DNA of 64,000 nt, from contig DASTMZ010000200.1 in NCBI GenBank assembly GCA_035713725.1, positions 1 through 64,000 on the forward strand. Reading direction: 5' to 3'. Positions within the stretch are counted from its first letter, which is position 1; the number at the start of each line of letters is the position of its first letter. Shown piece by piece: positions 24,294-33,944 of this stretch. The position numbers and the translations under genes are program-made. Under the pieces are notes generated by a model. That model saw only the letters and a program-made list of their open reading frames with translations, was not told the DNA's origin and did no database searches. The DNA comes from DASQPR01 sp035713725 (lineage in GTDB: Bacteria > Actinomycetota > Actinomycetes > Mycobacteriales > Micromonosporaceae).

Positions 24294-25583
24294 ATGGCAA
24301 CGGGATTCACCGGCAGCGGACTGATGGGCCGTCTCTATCGAGGCGAGACGAAGTTCGACTTCATTGGCGTACGCAAGCGGTGGTATCTCGCCTCCGCGAT
24401 CATTCTGTTGATCTGCGTGCTGAGCATCATCTTCCGCGGCTTCAACTTCGGCATCGACTTCGCCGGCGGCGACTCGTACCAGCTGCCGGTCCGGCCGGGC
24501 GTGACGCTGCAGGAGGTACGGTCCGCGGTCGGCGCGGCCGGCGTCGAGGTGGCCAGCGCGCAGACCGCCGGCGCGCGGGGCTCCACGACGAACTTCGTCA
24601 TCGACACCGAGACGCAGAGTGCCGCCGTCGTCAGCCAGATCAAGGCGAATCTCGTGAAGGCAGCGCACGTCAACGAGAGCGACATCACCACACAGCAGGT
24701 GAGCAAGTCCTGGGGTGGCGAGGTGACGCGGCAGGCGATCATCGCGCTGGTCGTGTTCCTCGTCGCGGTCGGCGTGTTCATCGCCGTACGGTTCGCCGAA
24801 TGGCGCATGGCGCTGGCTGCCTTGCTAGCGTTGCTGCACGACCTGCTGCTGACTGCCGGCGTGTATTCGATCGTCGGGTTCGAGGTGTCGCCGTCGACGA
24901 TCGTCGGCCTGCTCACCATCCTCGGTTTCTCGCTCTATGACACCGTCGTCGTGTTCGACAAGGTGTCGGAAAACTCGAAGGGCATCCTGTCCAGCACCCG
25001 GATGACCTACCCCGAGGCGGCCAACCTCGCCGTCAACCAGACCCTGATGCGCTCGATCAACACGTCGATCATCGGTCTGCTGCCGGTCGCCGGCCTGCTG
25101 TTCGTGGGTGCCGGCCTGCTCGGCGTCGGCACGCTCGAGGACCTGGCACTGGTGCTGTTCGTGGGCATGCTCACCGGCGCATACTCGTCGCTGTTCCTCG
25201 CGACTCCGTGGCTGGTCGACTTCAAGCTGCTCGATCCGCGCTACCGCAACCACGTGGAGCGAGTCATGTCGCGGCGCGCCGCGATCGCCCGTGGCGACGA
25301 CGACACCACCCCATCGGCGCGGCGCAAGGCCAAGGCCGCCGCGCGGGCCGCCGAACAGAAGTCGGCCAAGCCGGCCGCCGGCCAAAAGACGGCCAAGCCG
25401 GCCACCGACGACGCGACCGAGCAGCCGGACGAGAAGCCGCCGACGTCCCGGAGCGGGTCTCGCGAGGACGCGCTGGCCAGCACGTCGGGTTCGACACCGC
25501 GGGTCGGTGCGAAGCCGGCCAACAAGCGCAACCCGGGCTCGCGCCCGTCCGGCAACCGCCCAGGTGGCAGCCGCCGCCGCTGA
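24294..25583 (+). CDS. secF: Protein translocase subunit SecF
   Basis: 429 residues. 'GFNFGIDFAGGDSYQL' is the SecF signature after TM1; 'IVGLLTILGFSLYDTVVVFD' carries the conserved Asp, and 'NTSIIGLLPVAGLLF' completes the core. The last ~110 residues are an Ala/Lys/Pro-rich cytoplasmic tail ending GNRPGGSRRR. The stop codon lies within a duplicated 25-bp sequence (25563-25616). Confidence 0.96.
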   Translation: MATGFTGSGLMGRLYRGETKFDFIGVRKRWYLASAIILLICVLSIIFRGFNFGIDFAGGDSYQLPVRPGVTLQEVRSAVGAAGVEVASAQTAGARGSTTNFVIDTETQSAAVVSQIKANLVKAAHVNESDITTQQVSKSWGGEVTRQAIIALVVFLVAVGVFIAVRFAEWRMALAALLALLHDLLLTAGVYSIVGFEVSPSTIVGLLTILGFSLYDTVVVFDKVSENSKGILSSTRMTYPEAANLAVNQTLMRSINTSIIGLLPVAGLLFVGAGLLGVGTLEDLALVLFVGMLTGAYSSLFLATPWLVDFKLLDPRYRNHVERVMSRRAAIARGDDDTTPSARRKAKAAARAAEQKSAKPAAGQKTAKPATDDATEQPDEKPPTSRSGSREDALASTSGSTPRVGAKPANKRNPGSRPSGNRPGGSRRR

Positions 25584-25616
25584 CGCCGACCGGTGGCAGC
25601 CGCCGCCGCTGACGCC
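25563..25616 (+). repeat. Exact 25-bp direct repeat across the secF stop codon
   Basis: GGTGGCAGCCGCCGCCGCTG plus ACGCC occurs at 25563-25587 and again at 25592-25616, a 29-bp period. The first copy encodes the end of SecF, including its TGA; the second is noncoding. It looks like a recent tandem duplication. Confidence 0.8.
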
Positions 25617-25648
25617 CGGCACGATGCCGGCACCAGGAGCCCGATCGG

Positions 25649-26191
25649 ATGGGTACGCAGCTCGACACGCTGGTCGCGACGCACGTGATCGACGTACCGG
25701 ACTTTCCCCAGCCCGGAGTCATGTTCAAGGATCTGACGCCACTGTTTGCGGACGGTCCGGCGTTCCACGAGTTGATCGACGGCATCGTGGCCGGCTATCG
25801 GCGCGATGACGGGTCGCTCGGATTCGACGTGGTGGCCGGCATCGAGGCGCGCGGGTTTGTGATCGCCGCCGCGGTGGCGTACGCGGCACGGGTCGGCGTG
25901 GTCGCCGTACGCAAGGCCGGCAAGCTGCCGCGCGACACGATCTCGGCGTCGTACGCGCTGGAATATGGTGATGCGGCGCTGGAGGTGCACACCGACGCGT
26001 TCGTGGCCGGGGAGCGGGTGCTCGTCGTGGACGACGTGCTGGCCACCGGCGGCACCGCGACGGCGACGCTGGGTTTGATCGAACAAGCGGGCGGAATTGT
26101 CGCCGGTCTCTGCGTGTTGCTCGAACTGGGATTCCTCGGCGGTCGTCAACGACTCGCCGACCGGGACCTGTGGGCGTTGCTCACGGTGTGA
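25649..26191 (+). CDS. apt: Adenine phosphoribosyltransferase
   Basis: 180 residues, ATG. It makes AMP from adenine and PRPP (purine salvage, cytosolic). Visible motifs: VPDFPQPGVMFKDLTPL at the N-terminus, GIEARGFVIAAAVAY, the RKAGKLP loop, and the PRPP-binding VLVVDDVLATGGTA (~residues 128-141). It lies between secF and rel, as in other actinobacteria. Confidence 0.96.
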   Translation: MGTQLDTLVATHVIDVPDFPQPGVMFKDLTPLFADGPAFHELIDGIVAGYRRDDGSLGFDVVAGIEARGFVIAAAVAYAARVGVVAVRKAGKLPRDTISASYALEYGDAALEVHTDAFVAGERVLVVDDVLATGGTATATLGLIEQAGGIVAGLCVLLELGFLGGRQRLADRDLWALLTV

Positions 26192-26361
26192 TCAACCGGC
26201 GTTCCGGGTCAGCCTAAGTGGCTTGGGTGAGCCGGGCGGCATCGGCCGAAAGTACCACGCCCACCGCCCGGGCGATTGGCCCTTCGGTGCAGGTCTCCGG
26301 CCCGGCGTGGCGTGGCAGAGCCCGCCGTGACGGGTAGGGTCGAGGAAGCCCCTGCGGCAGA

Positions 26362-26367
26362 TATGAT
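26362..26367 (+). promoter_or_regulatory. -10 box candidate for rel
   Basis: TATGAT is a near-consensus -10 hexamer 60 bp before the TTG start of rel, in an otherwise GC-rich region; the -35 side is weak. Confidence 0.45.
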
Positions 26368-26426
26368 GTCCTCCCCGTGCGCAAGGGTGTGGCGGGGCGG
26401 GCGACCGACCCGAGGGAGCGCGCGGA

Positions 26427-29400
26427 TTGTCCAGCGATGTCGCGCCTGGTAGTGGCACCGGCCGCTGGCCGGATCCCACCGATGCCGCGCGCCCGTACGC
26501 GAGCGCCGCGCCCACCGCGATCCGCGACGAGCCGTCGACTACCGGCAGCGCGGCGGCGATGTCCGCCGGCGTGGCCGCCGATCGCGGGCCGGTCTACCGC
26601 GGTACGGCATCGGTCGAGCGACGCGACGTTGCCGCCGACCCGAACGACCGTCGCCCGAGCCGGCCGGACCGGACCGGGCAATCCGAGCGGACCCACCGCA
26701 ACGAGCCGGGTCGGCATCGCGCCGCGAAGGCATCGGAGCCGCCGAAGGAACCGCGCGCCAAGCCGGAGCGCGAGCGGTCGGAGCGCAAGGACCGAACGCG
26801 GGCCGAGCGCAAGGCCGCACGCTCTAACGCGGACGGTGCCGCCCCGACGAACCAACGAGCGGCGACCACACGCGCCGCGCGACGAGCGGCAAAGTCGACC
26901 GCACCCGACACCGCGAAGCCCGACACCGCGACGTCGAACACCGTGACCTCGGACACCGCGTCAGCGGACGAGCGGCGTCACAACGGCGCCAACGGCGGCC
27001 GCGGTGACAGCGTGAACCCGCCCAAGAGCGCTGATGTCGCGCCGGTCGATGGCCGCGCACCCGACGGCCACGAACGCGGGCATGCACGCGACGGGCATGC
27101 ACGCGACGGGCACGGTGCAGACGGGCACCGTGCGGACGGCCGCGCTCCGGATGGCTGGGCCGCCGACGCGGACGGCCCGGAGTCAGACGAGCGCGACCTA
27201 GCGGCGCACCATACCGATGGCGACACTGACGCCTTGGTGCTGCCTTTCCCTGGCGGGACAGCAGACGCGAACGGCGGACTCGCCGTGGATGGCCGCGAGG
27301 GAGCTCACCCGTCAAACCAGTCCAGTGCCGGGACATTCCTGCCGGTCGTACCCACCGGTCGCCGAGTGCGGGCGCGCCTGGCCCGCTTCAACGCGCCGTG
27401 GCAGTCGCCTCAGATCAGCGAGGTGCTCGAACCGCTGATCGCGCAACACCGCGTGTCTCATCCGCGCGCCGACACACGGGCGCTGCAACGCGCCTTTGAG
27501 GTCGCCGACCACTGGCACAGCGGGCAATACCGGAAGTCCGGTGATCCGTACATCACGCACCCGCTCGCCGTGGCCGGGATCCTGGCGAACCTCGGCATGG
27601 ACACCACTACGCTCGTCGCAGCGCTGCTGCACGACACGATCGAGGACACGTCGTACACGCTCGATGCGATGCGCGACGACTTCGGCGACGAGGTGGCGCT
27701 GCTCGTCGACGGCGTGACGAAGCTCGATCGGGTGAAGCTGGGCGACGCGGCGAAGGCGGAGACCATCCGCAAGATGGTCGTCGCGATGGCCAAGGACCCG
27801 CGGGTACTGGTGATCAAGCTCGCCGACCGGCTGCACAACATGCGTACGCTGACGTTCCTGCCACGTCCGAAGCAGGAGCAGAAGGCGAAGGAGACGCTGG
27901 AGATCCTCGCGCCGTTGGCGCACCGGCTCGGCATGAACACGATCAAGTGGGAGCTCGAGGACCTCGCGTTCAACACGCTCTTCCCGAAGAAGTTCGAGGA
28001 GATCCACCGGCTCATCGACGAGCATTCGCCGCAGCGCGACAGCCTGCTTCGTCAGGTGACGCAGCGTGTGCAGACCGATCTCAAGGGCGCGAAGGTAAAG
28101 GCGGAGGTCACCGGTCGACCGAAGCACCTTTACTCGATCTACCAGAAGATGATCAGCCGCAGCCGGGAGTTCGCGGAGATCTACGACCTGGTGGGCGTAC
28201 GCATCCTGGTGGAGTCCACCCGCGACTGTTACGCCGCGCTCGGCGTGATCCACGAGAACTGGCAGCCGGTGCCCGGTCGCTTCAAGGACTACATCGCGAT
28301 GCCGAAGTTCAACATGTACCAGTCGCTGCACACCACGGTGATCGGCCCGACCGGCAAGCCGGTGGAGATGCAGATCCGTACGACTGCGATGGACCGCACG
28401 GCGGAGTACGGCATCGCCGCGCACTGGCGCTACAAGGAGACGAAGGGCGCCACCATCGTCGGGCCGCCGGCGCACATCGACGAGATGACGTGGCTGCGGC
28501 AACTGCTCGACTGGCAGCGCGAAGCGGCCGACCCGAGCGAGTTCCTCGACTCGCTCCGTTTCGACCTGTCCAGCCAAGAGGTCTACGTCTTCACGCCGAA
28601 GGGCGACGTGATCCCCTTGCCGTCCGGTTCGACGCCGGTCGACTTCGCCTACGCGGTGCACACCGAGGTCGGTCACCGCTGCATCGGCGCGCGGGTCAAC
28701 GGCAAGCTGGTGCCACTCGAGTCGACGCTGTCCAACGGCGACGTCGTGGAGATCTTCACGTCGAAGTCGGAGACCGCCGGCCCGACACAGGACTGGCTCG
28801 GCTTCGTCAAGTCGCCCCGCGCGCGTACGAAGATCCGCCAACACTTCAACAAGGAACGCCGCGACGAGGCGATCGAGGCGGGCAAGGACGCGATCGCGAA
28901 GGCGATGCGCAAGCAGGGGCTGCCGTTGCAGCGCATGCTGACCACTGACACGCTCATGACGATCGCGCGCGACCTGCACCTCGCGGACGTGTCCGCGCTC
29001 TACGCGGCGGTCGGCGAGAGTCAGGTCTCGGCGCAGGCAGTCGTCACGCGGCTGGTGGCGGCATACGGCGGCGAAGAGGGTGCCGTCGAGGACATCGCCG
29101 AGTCCACGATCGCGACGCGCCCGCCCCGCAGCCGTGGCGCCGCGTACGACCCCGGAGTGGTGGTGGTCGGCGTCACCGACGTGTGGATCAAGCTCGCCCG
29201 GTGCTGCACGCCAGTGCCCGGCGACGACGTGTTCGGGTTCGTGACACGCTCCGGCGGGGTCAGCGTGCACCGCGAGGATTGCGTGAACGCCACCGATCTG
29301 CTTGTCCAGAAGGAACGACTGGTCGAGGTCACCTGGAAGGCGACCAGCGCGTCGACGTTCCTGGTGGCCATCCAGGTCGAGGCGCTCGACCGCCACAAGC

Positions 29401-29600
29401 TGCTCGCGGACGTGACGCGTGCGCTGTCCGAGGAGAAGGTCAACATCTTGTCGGCGACCGTGACGACCACGCGCGACCGGGTTGCGGTGAGCCGGTTCAG
29501 CTTCGAGATGGCCGACCCGAAGCACCTCGGTCACCTGCTCGCCGCGGTACGCCGCGTGGACGGCGTCTACGACGCCTATCGCGTCACGTCCGGCGCCTGA
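26427..29600 (+). CDS. relA: Bifunctional (p)ppGpp synthetase/hydrolase Rel
   Basis: 1057 residues, about 250 more than usual. The TTG start at 26427 has GAGGGAG upstream and keeps one frame with the body. Residues 1-300 are disordered, charged sequence with a short repeat (HARDGHARDGHGADGHRADG). The HD hydrolase domain is at ~350-500 (HDTIEDT), the synthetase domain at ~550-675 (VGVRILVE.., FKDYIAMPKFNMYQSLHTTV), TGS at ~714-780, and ACT at ~965-1055. Intact HD residues indicate both synthesis and hydrolysis of the stringent-response alarmone. It is convergent with the cyclophilin genes. Confidence 0.95.
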   Translation: MSSDVAPGSGTGRWPDPTDAARPYASAAPTAIRDEPSTTGSAAAMSAGVAADRGPVYRGTASVERRDVAADPNDRRPSRPDRTGQSERTHRNEPGRHRAAKASEPPKEPRAKPERERSERKDRTRAERKAARSNADGAAPTNQRAATTRAARRAAKSTAPDTAKPDTATSNTVTSDTASADERRHNGANGGRGDSVNPPKSADVAPVDGRAPDGHERGHARDGHARDGHGADGHRADGRAPDGWAADADGPESDERDLAAHHTDGDTDALVLPFPGGTADANGGLAVDGREGAHPSNQSSAGTFLPVVPTGRRVRARLARFNAPWQSPQISEVLEPLIAQHRVSHPRADTRALQRAFEVADHWHSGQYRKSGDPYITHPLAVAGILANLGMDTTTLVAALLHDTIEDTSYTLDAMRDDFGDEVALLVDGVTKLDRVKLGDAAKAETIRKMVVAMAKDPRVLVIKLADRLHNMRTLTFLPRPKQEQKAKETLEILAPLAHRLGMNTIKWELEDLAFNTLFPKKFEEIHRLIDEHSPQRDSLLRQVTQRVQTDLKGAKVKAEVTGRPKHLYSIYQKMISRSREFAEIYDLVGVRILVESTRDCYAALGVIHENWQPVPGRFKDYIAMPKFNMYQSLHTTVIGPTGKPVEMQIRTTAMDRTAEYGIAAHWRYKETKGATIVGPPAHIDEMTWLRQLLDWQREAADPSEFLDSLRFDLSSQEVYVFTPKGDVIPLPSGSTPVDFAYAVHTEVGHRCIGARVNGKLVPLESTLSNGDVVEIFTSKSETAGPTQDWLGFVKSPRARTKIRQHFNKERRDEAIEAGKDAIAKAMRKQGLPLQRMLTTDTLMTIARDLHLADVSALYAAVGESQVSAQAVVTRLVAAYGGEEGAVEDIAESTIATRPPRSRGAAYDPGVVVVGVTDVWIKLARCCTPVPGDDVFGFVTRSGGVSVHREDCVNATDLLVQKERLVEVTWKATSASTFLVAIQVEALDRHKLLADVTRALSEEKVNILSATVTTTRDRVAVSRFSFEMADPKHLGHLLAAVRRVDGVYDAYRVTSGA
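27075..27150 (+). repeat. In-frame short repeats in the rel N-terminal region
   Basis: Roughly 15-bp units of the type GGCATGCACGCGACG are repeated about four to five times, encoding HARDG/HGADG/HRADG blocks of the disordered extension. Confidence 0.6.
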
Positions 29601-29645
29601 CAAGCCCGTCGCGACGCCCGACGCCCATCGCGTGACGTTCGGCGC
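29571..29645 (+). repeat. 26-bp echo of the rel 3' end
   Basis: GACGCCTATCGCGTCACGTC+CGGCGC (29571-29596, end of rel) recurs with 3 mismatches at 29620-29645. The copy ends at the stop codon of the convergent cyclophilin gene. The period is 49 bp. Confidence 0.6.
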
Positions 29646-30511
29646 TACGGCTGGATCGGGCCCACCGTCGCGGTCTTGATGTCGACCGGCAGCTTCGGCG
29701 CGCCATCCGTCGGGTCACTCGCGTCCGTCGGAGTCACGCCGGCTTTGCCGACCTTCTGGACGATGTCGAGTCCGGACGTGACGGTACCGATGATCGTGTA
29801 GTCCGATGTCAGGTTCGACTGCAGCGCGCCGCTTTCGTCGGCGCTCTCCGGCGTGTCCTGGTAGACGATGAAGAACTGGCTGCCGTTGAGATCCTGGTTG
29901 CCTGGGTTCGCAATGGCGACCACGCCGGCGGGGTAGTTCGGCTGTTGGTCGGTCGGCAGGTTCTCGTGTGCGTACGTATACGACGGTCCGCCGGTACCCG
30001 TGCCGCTTGGGTCGCCGCACTGCAGCACGTAGATGCCGGCCGTGGTCAACCGGTGGCACTTGGTGTTGTCGAAGAACTTCTTGCTCGTGAGGAACGCCAT
30101 GCTCTCCGCCGAGCAGGGTGCGTGCGTGAGGTCGAGCGTGATGACGATCTTGCCCTGGCTCGTGTCGAGCGTCATCTCACGGGTGCCGTTATGCGGCACC
30201 GAGGTCAGCGGCGGCGATCCGGTGTTGACGAGCGTCTTATTGGCTGGGTTCTGCGCGTCGCCCTTCAGCGCGGGATTCGGCGTCCATGTGCATTTCGCCG
30301 GGGCCAGGGTGGCCGCGGCCGATGGCTTGCCGCCGCCGCTGGTGCCGATCACGATCCCGACGACCGCCCCGATCACCGCCAGCACGGCGACGCCGACCAG
30401 GATCTCGTTGCGGCGCCGGCGACGCCGGCTAGCTTGCTCACGGCGGGCCGCCATCTCACGTTCGAGTCGGGCGCGCGCGGCCGCGCGCTGGCGGTCCTTG
30501 AGGTTCGTCAC
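29645..30511 (-). CDS. Membrane-anchored cyclophilin-type peptidyl-prolyl isomerase
   Basis: 288 residues. GTG 30511 is chosen because AAGGAGATCC precedes it. A basic N-terminus (QASRRRRRRNEIL) is followed by one TM helix (~residues 36-58) and an extracytoplasmic cyclophilin domain with 'KFFDNTKCHRLTTAGIYVLQ', 'YPAGVVAIANPGNQDLNGSQ' and FFIVYQDT. It probably assists folding of exported proteins. It follows a paralog (30558-31484) on the same strand, separated by 46 bases. Confidence 0.9.
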   Translation of the reverse strand: MTNLKDRQRAAARARLEREMAARREQASRRRRRRNEILVGVAVLAVIGAVVGIVIGTSGGGKPSAAATLAPAKCTWTPNPALKGDAQNPANKTLVNTGSPPLTSVPHNGTREMTLDTSQGKIVITLDLTHAPCSAESMAFLTSKKFFDNTKCHRLTTAGIYVLQCGDPSGTGTGGPSYTYAHENLPTDQQPNYPAGVVAIANPGNQDLNGSQFFIVYQDTPESADESGALQSNLTSDYTIIGTVTSGLDIVQKVGKAGVTPTDASDPTDGAPKLPVDIKTATVGPIQP

Positions 30512-30557
30512 GGTGGATCTCCTTGCTGGCACTGCCGACGCGGGGGTGCGCCGTCGG

Positions 30558-31484
30558 TCAGGAACTGGTCGTCGAGGGCGCCGGGCTGGGCGGGGTGCTG
30601 GGTGCCGACGGGGCGGCCGACGGGGTCGTCACGGTCGGTTCAACGGTCATCGTGCTGATCGTGACCGGCGTCTTCGGGGTGCCGTCGTGACTGCCGCCGG
30701 CGACGCCCGTCGTGCCGATCTTCGTCAGCACGTCGAGGCCGCTGGTCACCTGGCCGAACACGGAGTAGTTCGGCGGCAGCGTGGTGTCCTTGTAAACCAG
30801 GATGAACTGGCTGCCGTTGGTGTTCGACTCCTGGTTCCACACCGCGACCGTGCCGGCCGGGTAGATGACCTCGCTCGCCGTCTGCCCACTCGCTGGCGGG
30901 CTGGCGCCCGGCGGTGTGGAGAACCCTAGCGGCGGGTTCTCGTCGTCGTAGGAGTAGCCCGGCCCACCGGTCGGGTCCGTCGACGACGGGTCACCGCATA
31001 GCAGGAAGAACGCGCTGTCGCCGTTGGTCAGGCGGGTGCATGCGGTGTTCGCGAAGAAGTTTTGGCTCGCCAGGTAGTCGAAGTTCGCGACCGTACACGG
31101 TGCGGCTTCACGATCGAGCGACGCGGTGATCACGCCGGCGCTGGTGTTCATCGTCATCGTCTCGGTGCCCGTGGTAGAGATCCCGGACGTCGGCGGCGTG
31201 CCCAGGTCTGACGAGGGGCTCGCCGCGTCGGACGCGGCCGGAACGGGCGCCCACACACAGGTGGTCGTGCTGTCCGCGGCGGTGTTGGTGGCCTTCTTCT
31301 TGCCGAACAGCGCGTTCCAGCCGCCCGCCGCGAAGAACACGCCGGCGGCGATGAGGAGGACCGCGAGCCCGGCGGCGGTCTGCGCCTGCCGCTGGCGGCG
31401 TTTGCGGAGCTTCGCGGCACGCCGGGCCTGCTGGCGTTCGAGCTTGGCCCGTGCGAGCATCCGCTCACGGTCCCTGGAAGCCAC
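30558..31484 (-). CDS. Membrane-anchored cyclophilin-type peptidyl-prolyl isomerase (paralog)
   Basis: 308 residues from GTG 31484 (AAAGGGAG upstream). The N-terminal charged coil (RMLARAKLERQQARRAAKLR) precedes one TM helix (TAAGLAVLLIAAGVFFAAGG). The cyclophilin domain has 'NFFANTACTRLTNGDSAFFL' and 'NTNGSQFILVYKDTTLPPNY'. A Pro/Ser/Thr-rich tail ends the protein. Several catalytic-site positions differ from classical cyclophilins (e.g. FFLLCGDP), so activity may be weak. It is the first gene of a two-gene operon. Confidence 0.88.
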   Translation of the reverse strand: MASRDRERMLARAKLERQQARRAAKLRKRRQRQAQTAAGLAVLLIAAGVFFAAGGWNALFGKKKATNTAADSTTTCVWAPVPAASDAASPSSDLGTPPTSGISTTGTETMTMNTSAGVITASLDREAAPCTVANFDYLASQNFFANTACTRLTNGDSAFFLLCGDPSSTDPTGGPGYSYDDENPPLGFSTPPGASPPASGQTASEVIYPAGTVAVWNQESNTNGSQFILVYKDTTLPPNYSVFGQVTSGLDVLTKIGTTGVAGGSHDGTPKTPVTISTMTVEPTVTTPSAAPSAPSTPPSPAPSTTSS

Positions 31485-31790
31485 TTCGTGCTCCCTTTCA
31501 AGAACTGACGTGGCCGCCACGACCTGCGACAACGTGCTAAACGATCACGAGTGAGCGCCCGGCGAGGAGACCCGCCTGGACACAACCCGCCAGAGTGTAC
31601 GGGCATTGTCTGGACATTAGATGTATGCGGTGCGTAAATGTGACCCCGATACTGCCGGCTCGACTCGCGACGTGACCACTCGCGCCGTCCCGACCGTGGC
31701 CGGCTAGGCTTTTCAGAGGTCGCATCGCGGGCGAAATCACCCGAGCGCCCTGCGTCGCACCGCCTGACCCGAGCCGAGAGGGGACCTCGC
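31485..31790. other. Divergent promoter region between cyclophilin and MBL genes
   Basis: No gene is seen. TAGGCT at 31705-31710 is a plausible -10 box for the rightward MBL-hisS genes. The AT-rich stretch 31600-31645 (TGTCTGGACATTAGATGTAT) may hold the leftward promoter. Confidence 0.4.
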
Positions 31791-32480
31791 GTGTTCGTCA
31801 CCGGCTTCCCCGCCGCGGCGTTCGACACGAACTGTTACGTCGCGGCGACCGCGCCCGGACAGGAGTGCGTGGTCATCGATCCGGGTATCGGCGTCGCCGA
31901 CGCGCTCGACGAACTGTTGGCCACGCACCGGCTCCGGCCGGTCGCGGTCCTGCTCACTCACGGTCACCTCGATCACACGTTCTCGGTCGCGCCGGTGTGC
32001 GGCGCGCGCGGCATCCCGGCGTACGTGCACCCGGGCGACCGCGTGATGCTCGCCGATCCCGCCAAGGGGCTGTCGATGGATCTCGCCGACCTGTTCGGCG
32101 GCCGGCTGACGTACAGCGAGCCGGACGACGTCGCGGAGCTGGCCGACGGCCAGAGCCTCGAGATCGCCGGATTGTCGATCACGGTCAGCCACGCGCCAGG
32201 CCATACCGGCGGGTCGGTGTTGTTCCGTGCGCCCGGCGCCGACGCCCCGTGCTGCTTCACTGGGGACGTGGTGTTCGCCGGCTCGATCGGACGCACCGAC
32301 CTGCCGGGTGGCGACATGGCGGCGATGTGGGCGAGCCTTCGTGACAAGGTGCTCCCGCTGCCGGACGAAACCGTCTTGCTGCCCGGTCACGGCCCGTCCA
32401 CGACCATCGGCCGGGAGCGCGGCACGAACCCGTATCTGCGGGAGGCGGCCGGCCTGTCGGCTCCGAACAGAGGCTGGTAA
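31791..32480 (+). CDS. Metallo-beta-lactamase-fold hydrolase (glyoxalase II-like)
   Basis: 229 residues from GTG with GAGAGGGGA upstream. Zinc motif THGHLDH is at ~57-63, followed by 'HAPGHTGGSVLF', the bridging Asp in CCFTGDVVFAGSIGRTDLPG, and the last His in LLPGHGPST. The family cleaves thioesters such as S-lactoylglutathione; with mycothiol replacing glutathione here, the natural substrate is uncertain. It is next to hisS, as in Mycobacterium. Confidence 0.9.
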   Translation: MFVTGFPAAAFDTNCYVAATAPGQECVVIDPGIGVADALDELLATHRLRPVAVLLTHGHLDHTFSVAPVCGARGIPAYVHPGDRVMLADPAKGLSMDLADLFGGRLTYSEPDDVAELADGQSLEIAGLSITVSHAPGHTGGSVLFRAPGADAPCCFTGDVVFAGSIGRTDLPGGDMAAMWASLRDKVLPLPDETVLLPGHGPSTTIGRERGTNPYLREAAGLSAPNRGW

Positions 32481-32489
32481 GCACCGAAT

Positions 32490-33824
32490 ATGACAACGAA
32501 GATCACGCCGCTGTCGGGATTCCCGGAGTGGCTGCCGCCGCAGGTCATGGTGGAGCAGCAGGTGATCGGCCGATTGCGGCGCACCTTCGAGATCTACGGC
32601 TTCGCGCCCCTTGACTTGCGCGCCGTCGAGCCGCTCGACCAACTTCTCCGCAAGGGCGACACGTCCAAAGAGGTGTACGTGTTGAGCCGCCTGCAAGCCG
32701 ACACGGACGATACGTCGGACGGCTCGCTCGGGCTGCACTTCGATCTGACCGTGCCATTTGCGCGCTTCATTCTCGAGAACGCTGGACGCCTGCAGTTCCC
32801 GTTCCGCCGCTACCAGATCCAGAAGTCGTGGCGCGGTGAGCGACCGCAGCACGGCCGCTATCGCGAGTTCACACAGGCCGACATCGACGTCGTGGACCGC
32901 GACACGCTCGGCTTCGACAACGAGGTCGAGATCCCGCTTGTGATCGGCGACGCACTGGCCGGCCTGCCGATCCCGCGCGTGACCGTACAAGTCAACAACC
33001 GCAAGCTGTGCGAAGGTTTCTACCGCGGCCTGGGCCTCGGCGACCCGGCGGCCGCGCTTCGCGCGGTGGACAAGCTCGACAAGGTCGGGCCGGCCGGCGT
33101 CACCGAGTTGCTGGTCGCCACGGCCGGTGCCACCGACGCGCAGGCCAAGGCATGCATCGCGCTCGCGGACATCACGTCGGCGGATGCATCGTTCGCCGAT
33201 GCGGTGGCCGCGATGGGCGTCCGTGACCCGCTGCTCGACGAGGGTCTCGACGAACTCGTACGCGTCGTCGAGGCCGCGCGCGAACACGCGCCGGGACTGC
33301 TCGTGGCCCAACTGAAGATCGCTCGCGGCCTCGACTACTACACCGGCACTGTGTACGAGACCCTGATGGCCGGCTACGAGCAGTACGGGTCGATCTGCTC
33401 CGGCGGGCGATACGACAACCTGGCGTCGAGCGGCGACGTGACCTACCCGGGTGTCGGCATCTCGATCGGCGTCACCCGGCTGCTCGGCCTGCTCTTCGGC
33501 GCGAACGCGCTGACCGCGTCCCGGCACGTGCCGACGTGTGTGCTGATCGCGCTTCCGGACGAGGAGTCGCGGCCGGCGTGCCGGCGCGTCGCACAGGCGT
33601 TGCGGTCCCGTGGCATCGCGACCGAGGTCGCGCCGGAGCCGGCTAAGTTCGGCAAGCAGATCCGCTACGCGGACCGACGTGGCATCCCGTACGTCTGGTT
33701 CCCCGGCGTCGACGGCATGTCCGACCAGGTCAAGGACATCCGGTCGGGGGAGCAGGTGCAGGCCTCGGCGTCCGAATGGATGCCGCCGGCCGCCGATCTC
33801 GAGCCGCAGATCGTGGCGTCCTGA
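32490..33824 (+). CDS. hisS: Histidine--tRNA ligase
   Basis: 444 residues. A class II synthetase: motif 2 'PFRRYQIQKSWRGERPQHGR' followed by YREFTQADIDVV, the His-A signature 'IARGLDYYTGTVYE', and motif 3 'GISIGVTRLLGLLF'. The C-terminal anticodon-binding domain follows from ~345. The motif-2 sequence belongs to the QIQKxWRGERPQ group, distinct from the E. coli-like form. It is followed by aspS. Confidence 0.95.
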   Translation: MTTKITPLSGFPEWLPPQVMVEQQVIGRLRRTFEIYGFAPLDLRAVEPLDQLLRKGDTSKEVYVLSRLQADTDDTSDGSLGLHFDLTVPFARFILENAGRLQFPFRRYQIQKSWRGERPQHGRYREFTQADIDVVDRDTLGFDNEVEIPLVIGDALAGLPIPRVTVQVNNRKLCEGFYRGLGLGDPAAALRAVDKLDKVGPAGVTELLVATAGATDAQAKACIALADITSADASFADAVAAMGVRDPLLDEGLDELVRVVEAAREHAPGLLVAQLKIARGLDYYTGTVYETLMAGYEQYGSICSGGRYDNLASSGDVTYPGVGISIGVTRLLGLLFGANALTASRHVPTCVLIALPDEESRPACRRVAQALRSRGIATEVAPEPAKFGKQIRYADRRGIPYVWFPGVDGMSDQVKDIRSGEQVQASASEWMPPAADLEPQIVAS

Positions 33825-33944
33825 TCGAGCCCCGCGCCGTGCCCCGGTCAGTTGCGGCGGCGCCGAGTCCAAGATCCGGGGGAGAGTTACAGTGACCGCG
33901 AACGCCCGCGCCCGCACGGCGCGAGACCACGAGGAGCGCGTGAC

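Noticed and set aside
27312..29603. 763-codon minus-strand frame opposite rel
   Set aside because: No RBS or domain; it mirrors conserved rel codons.
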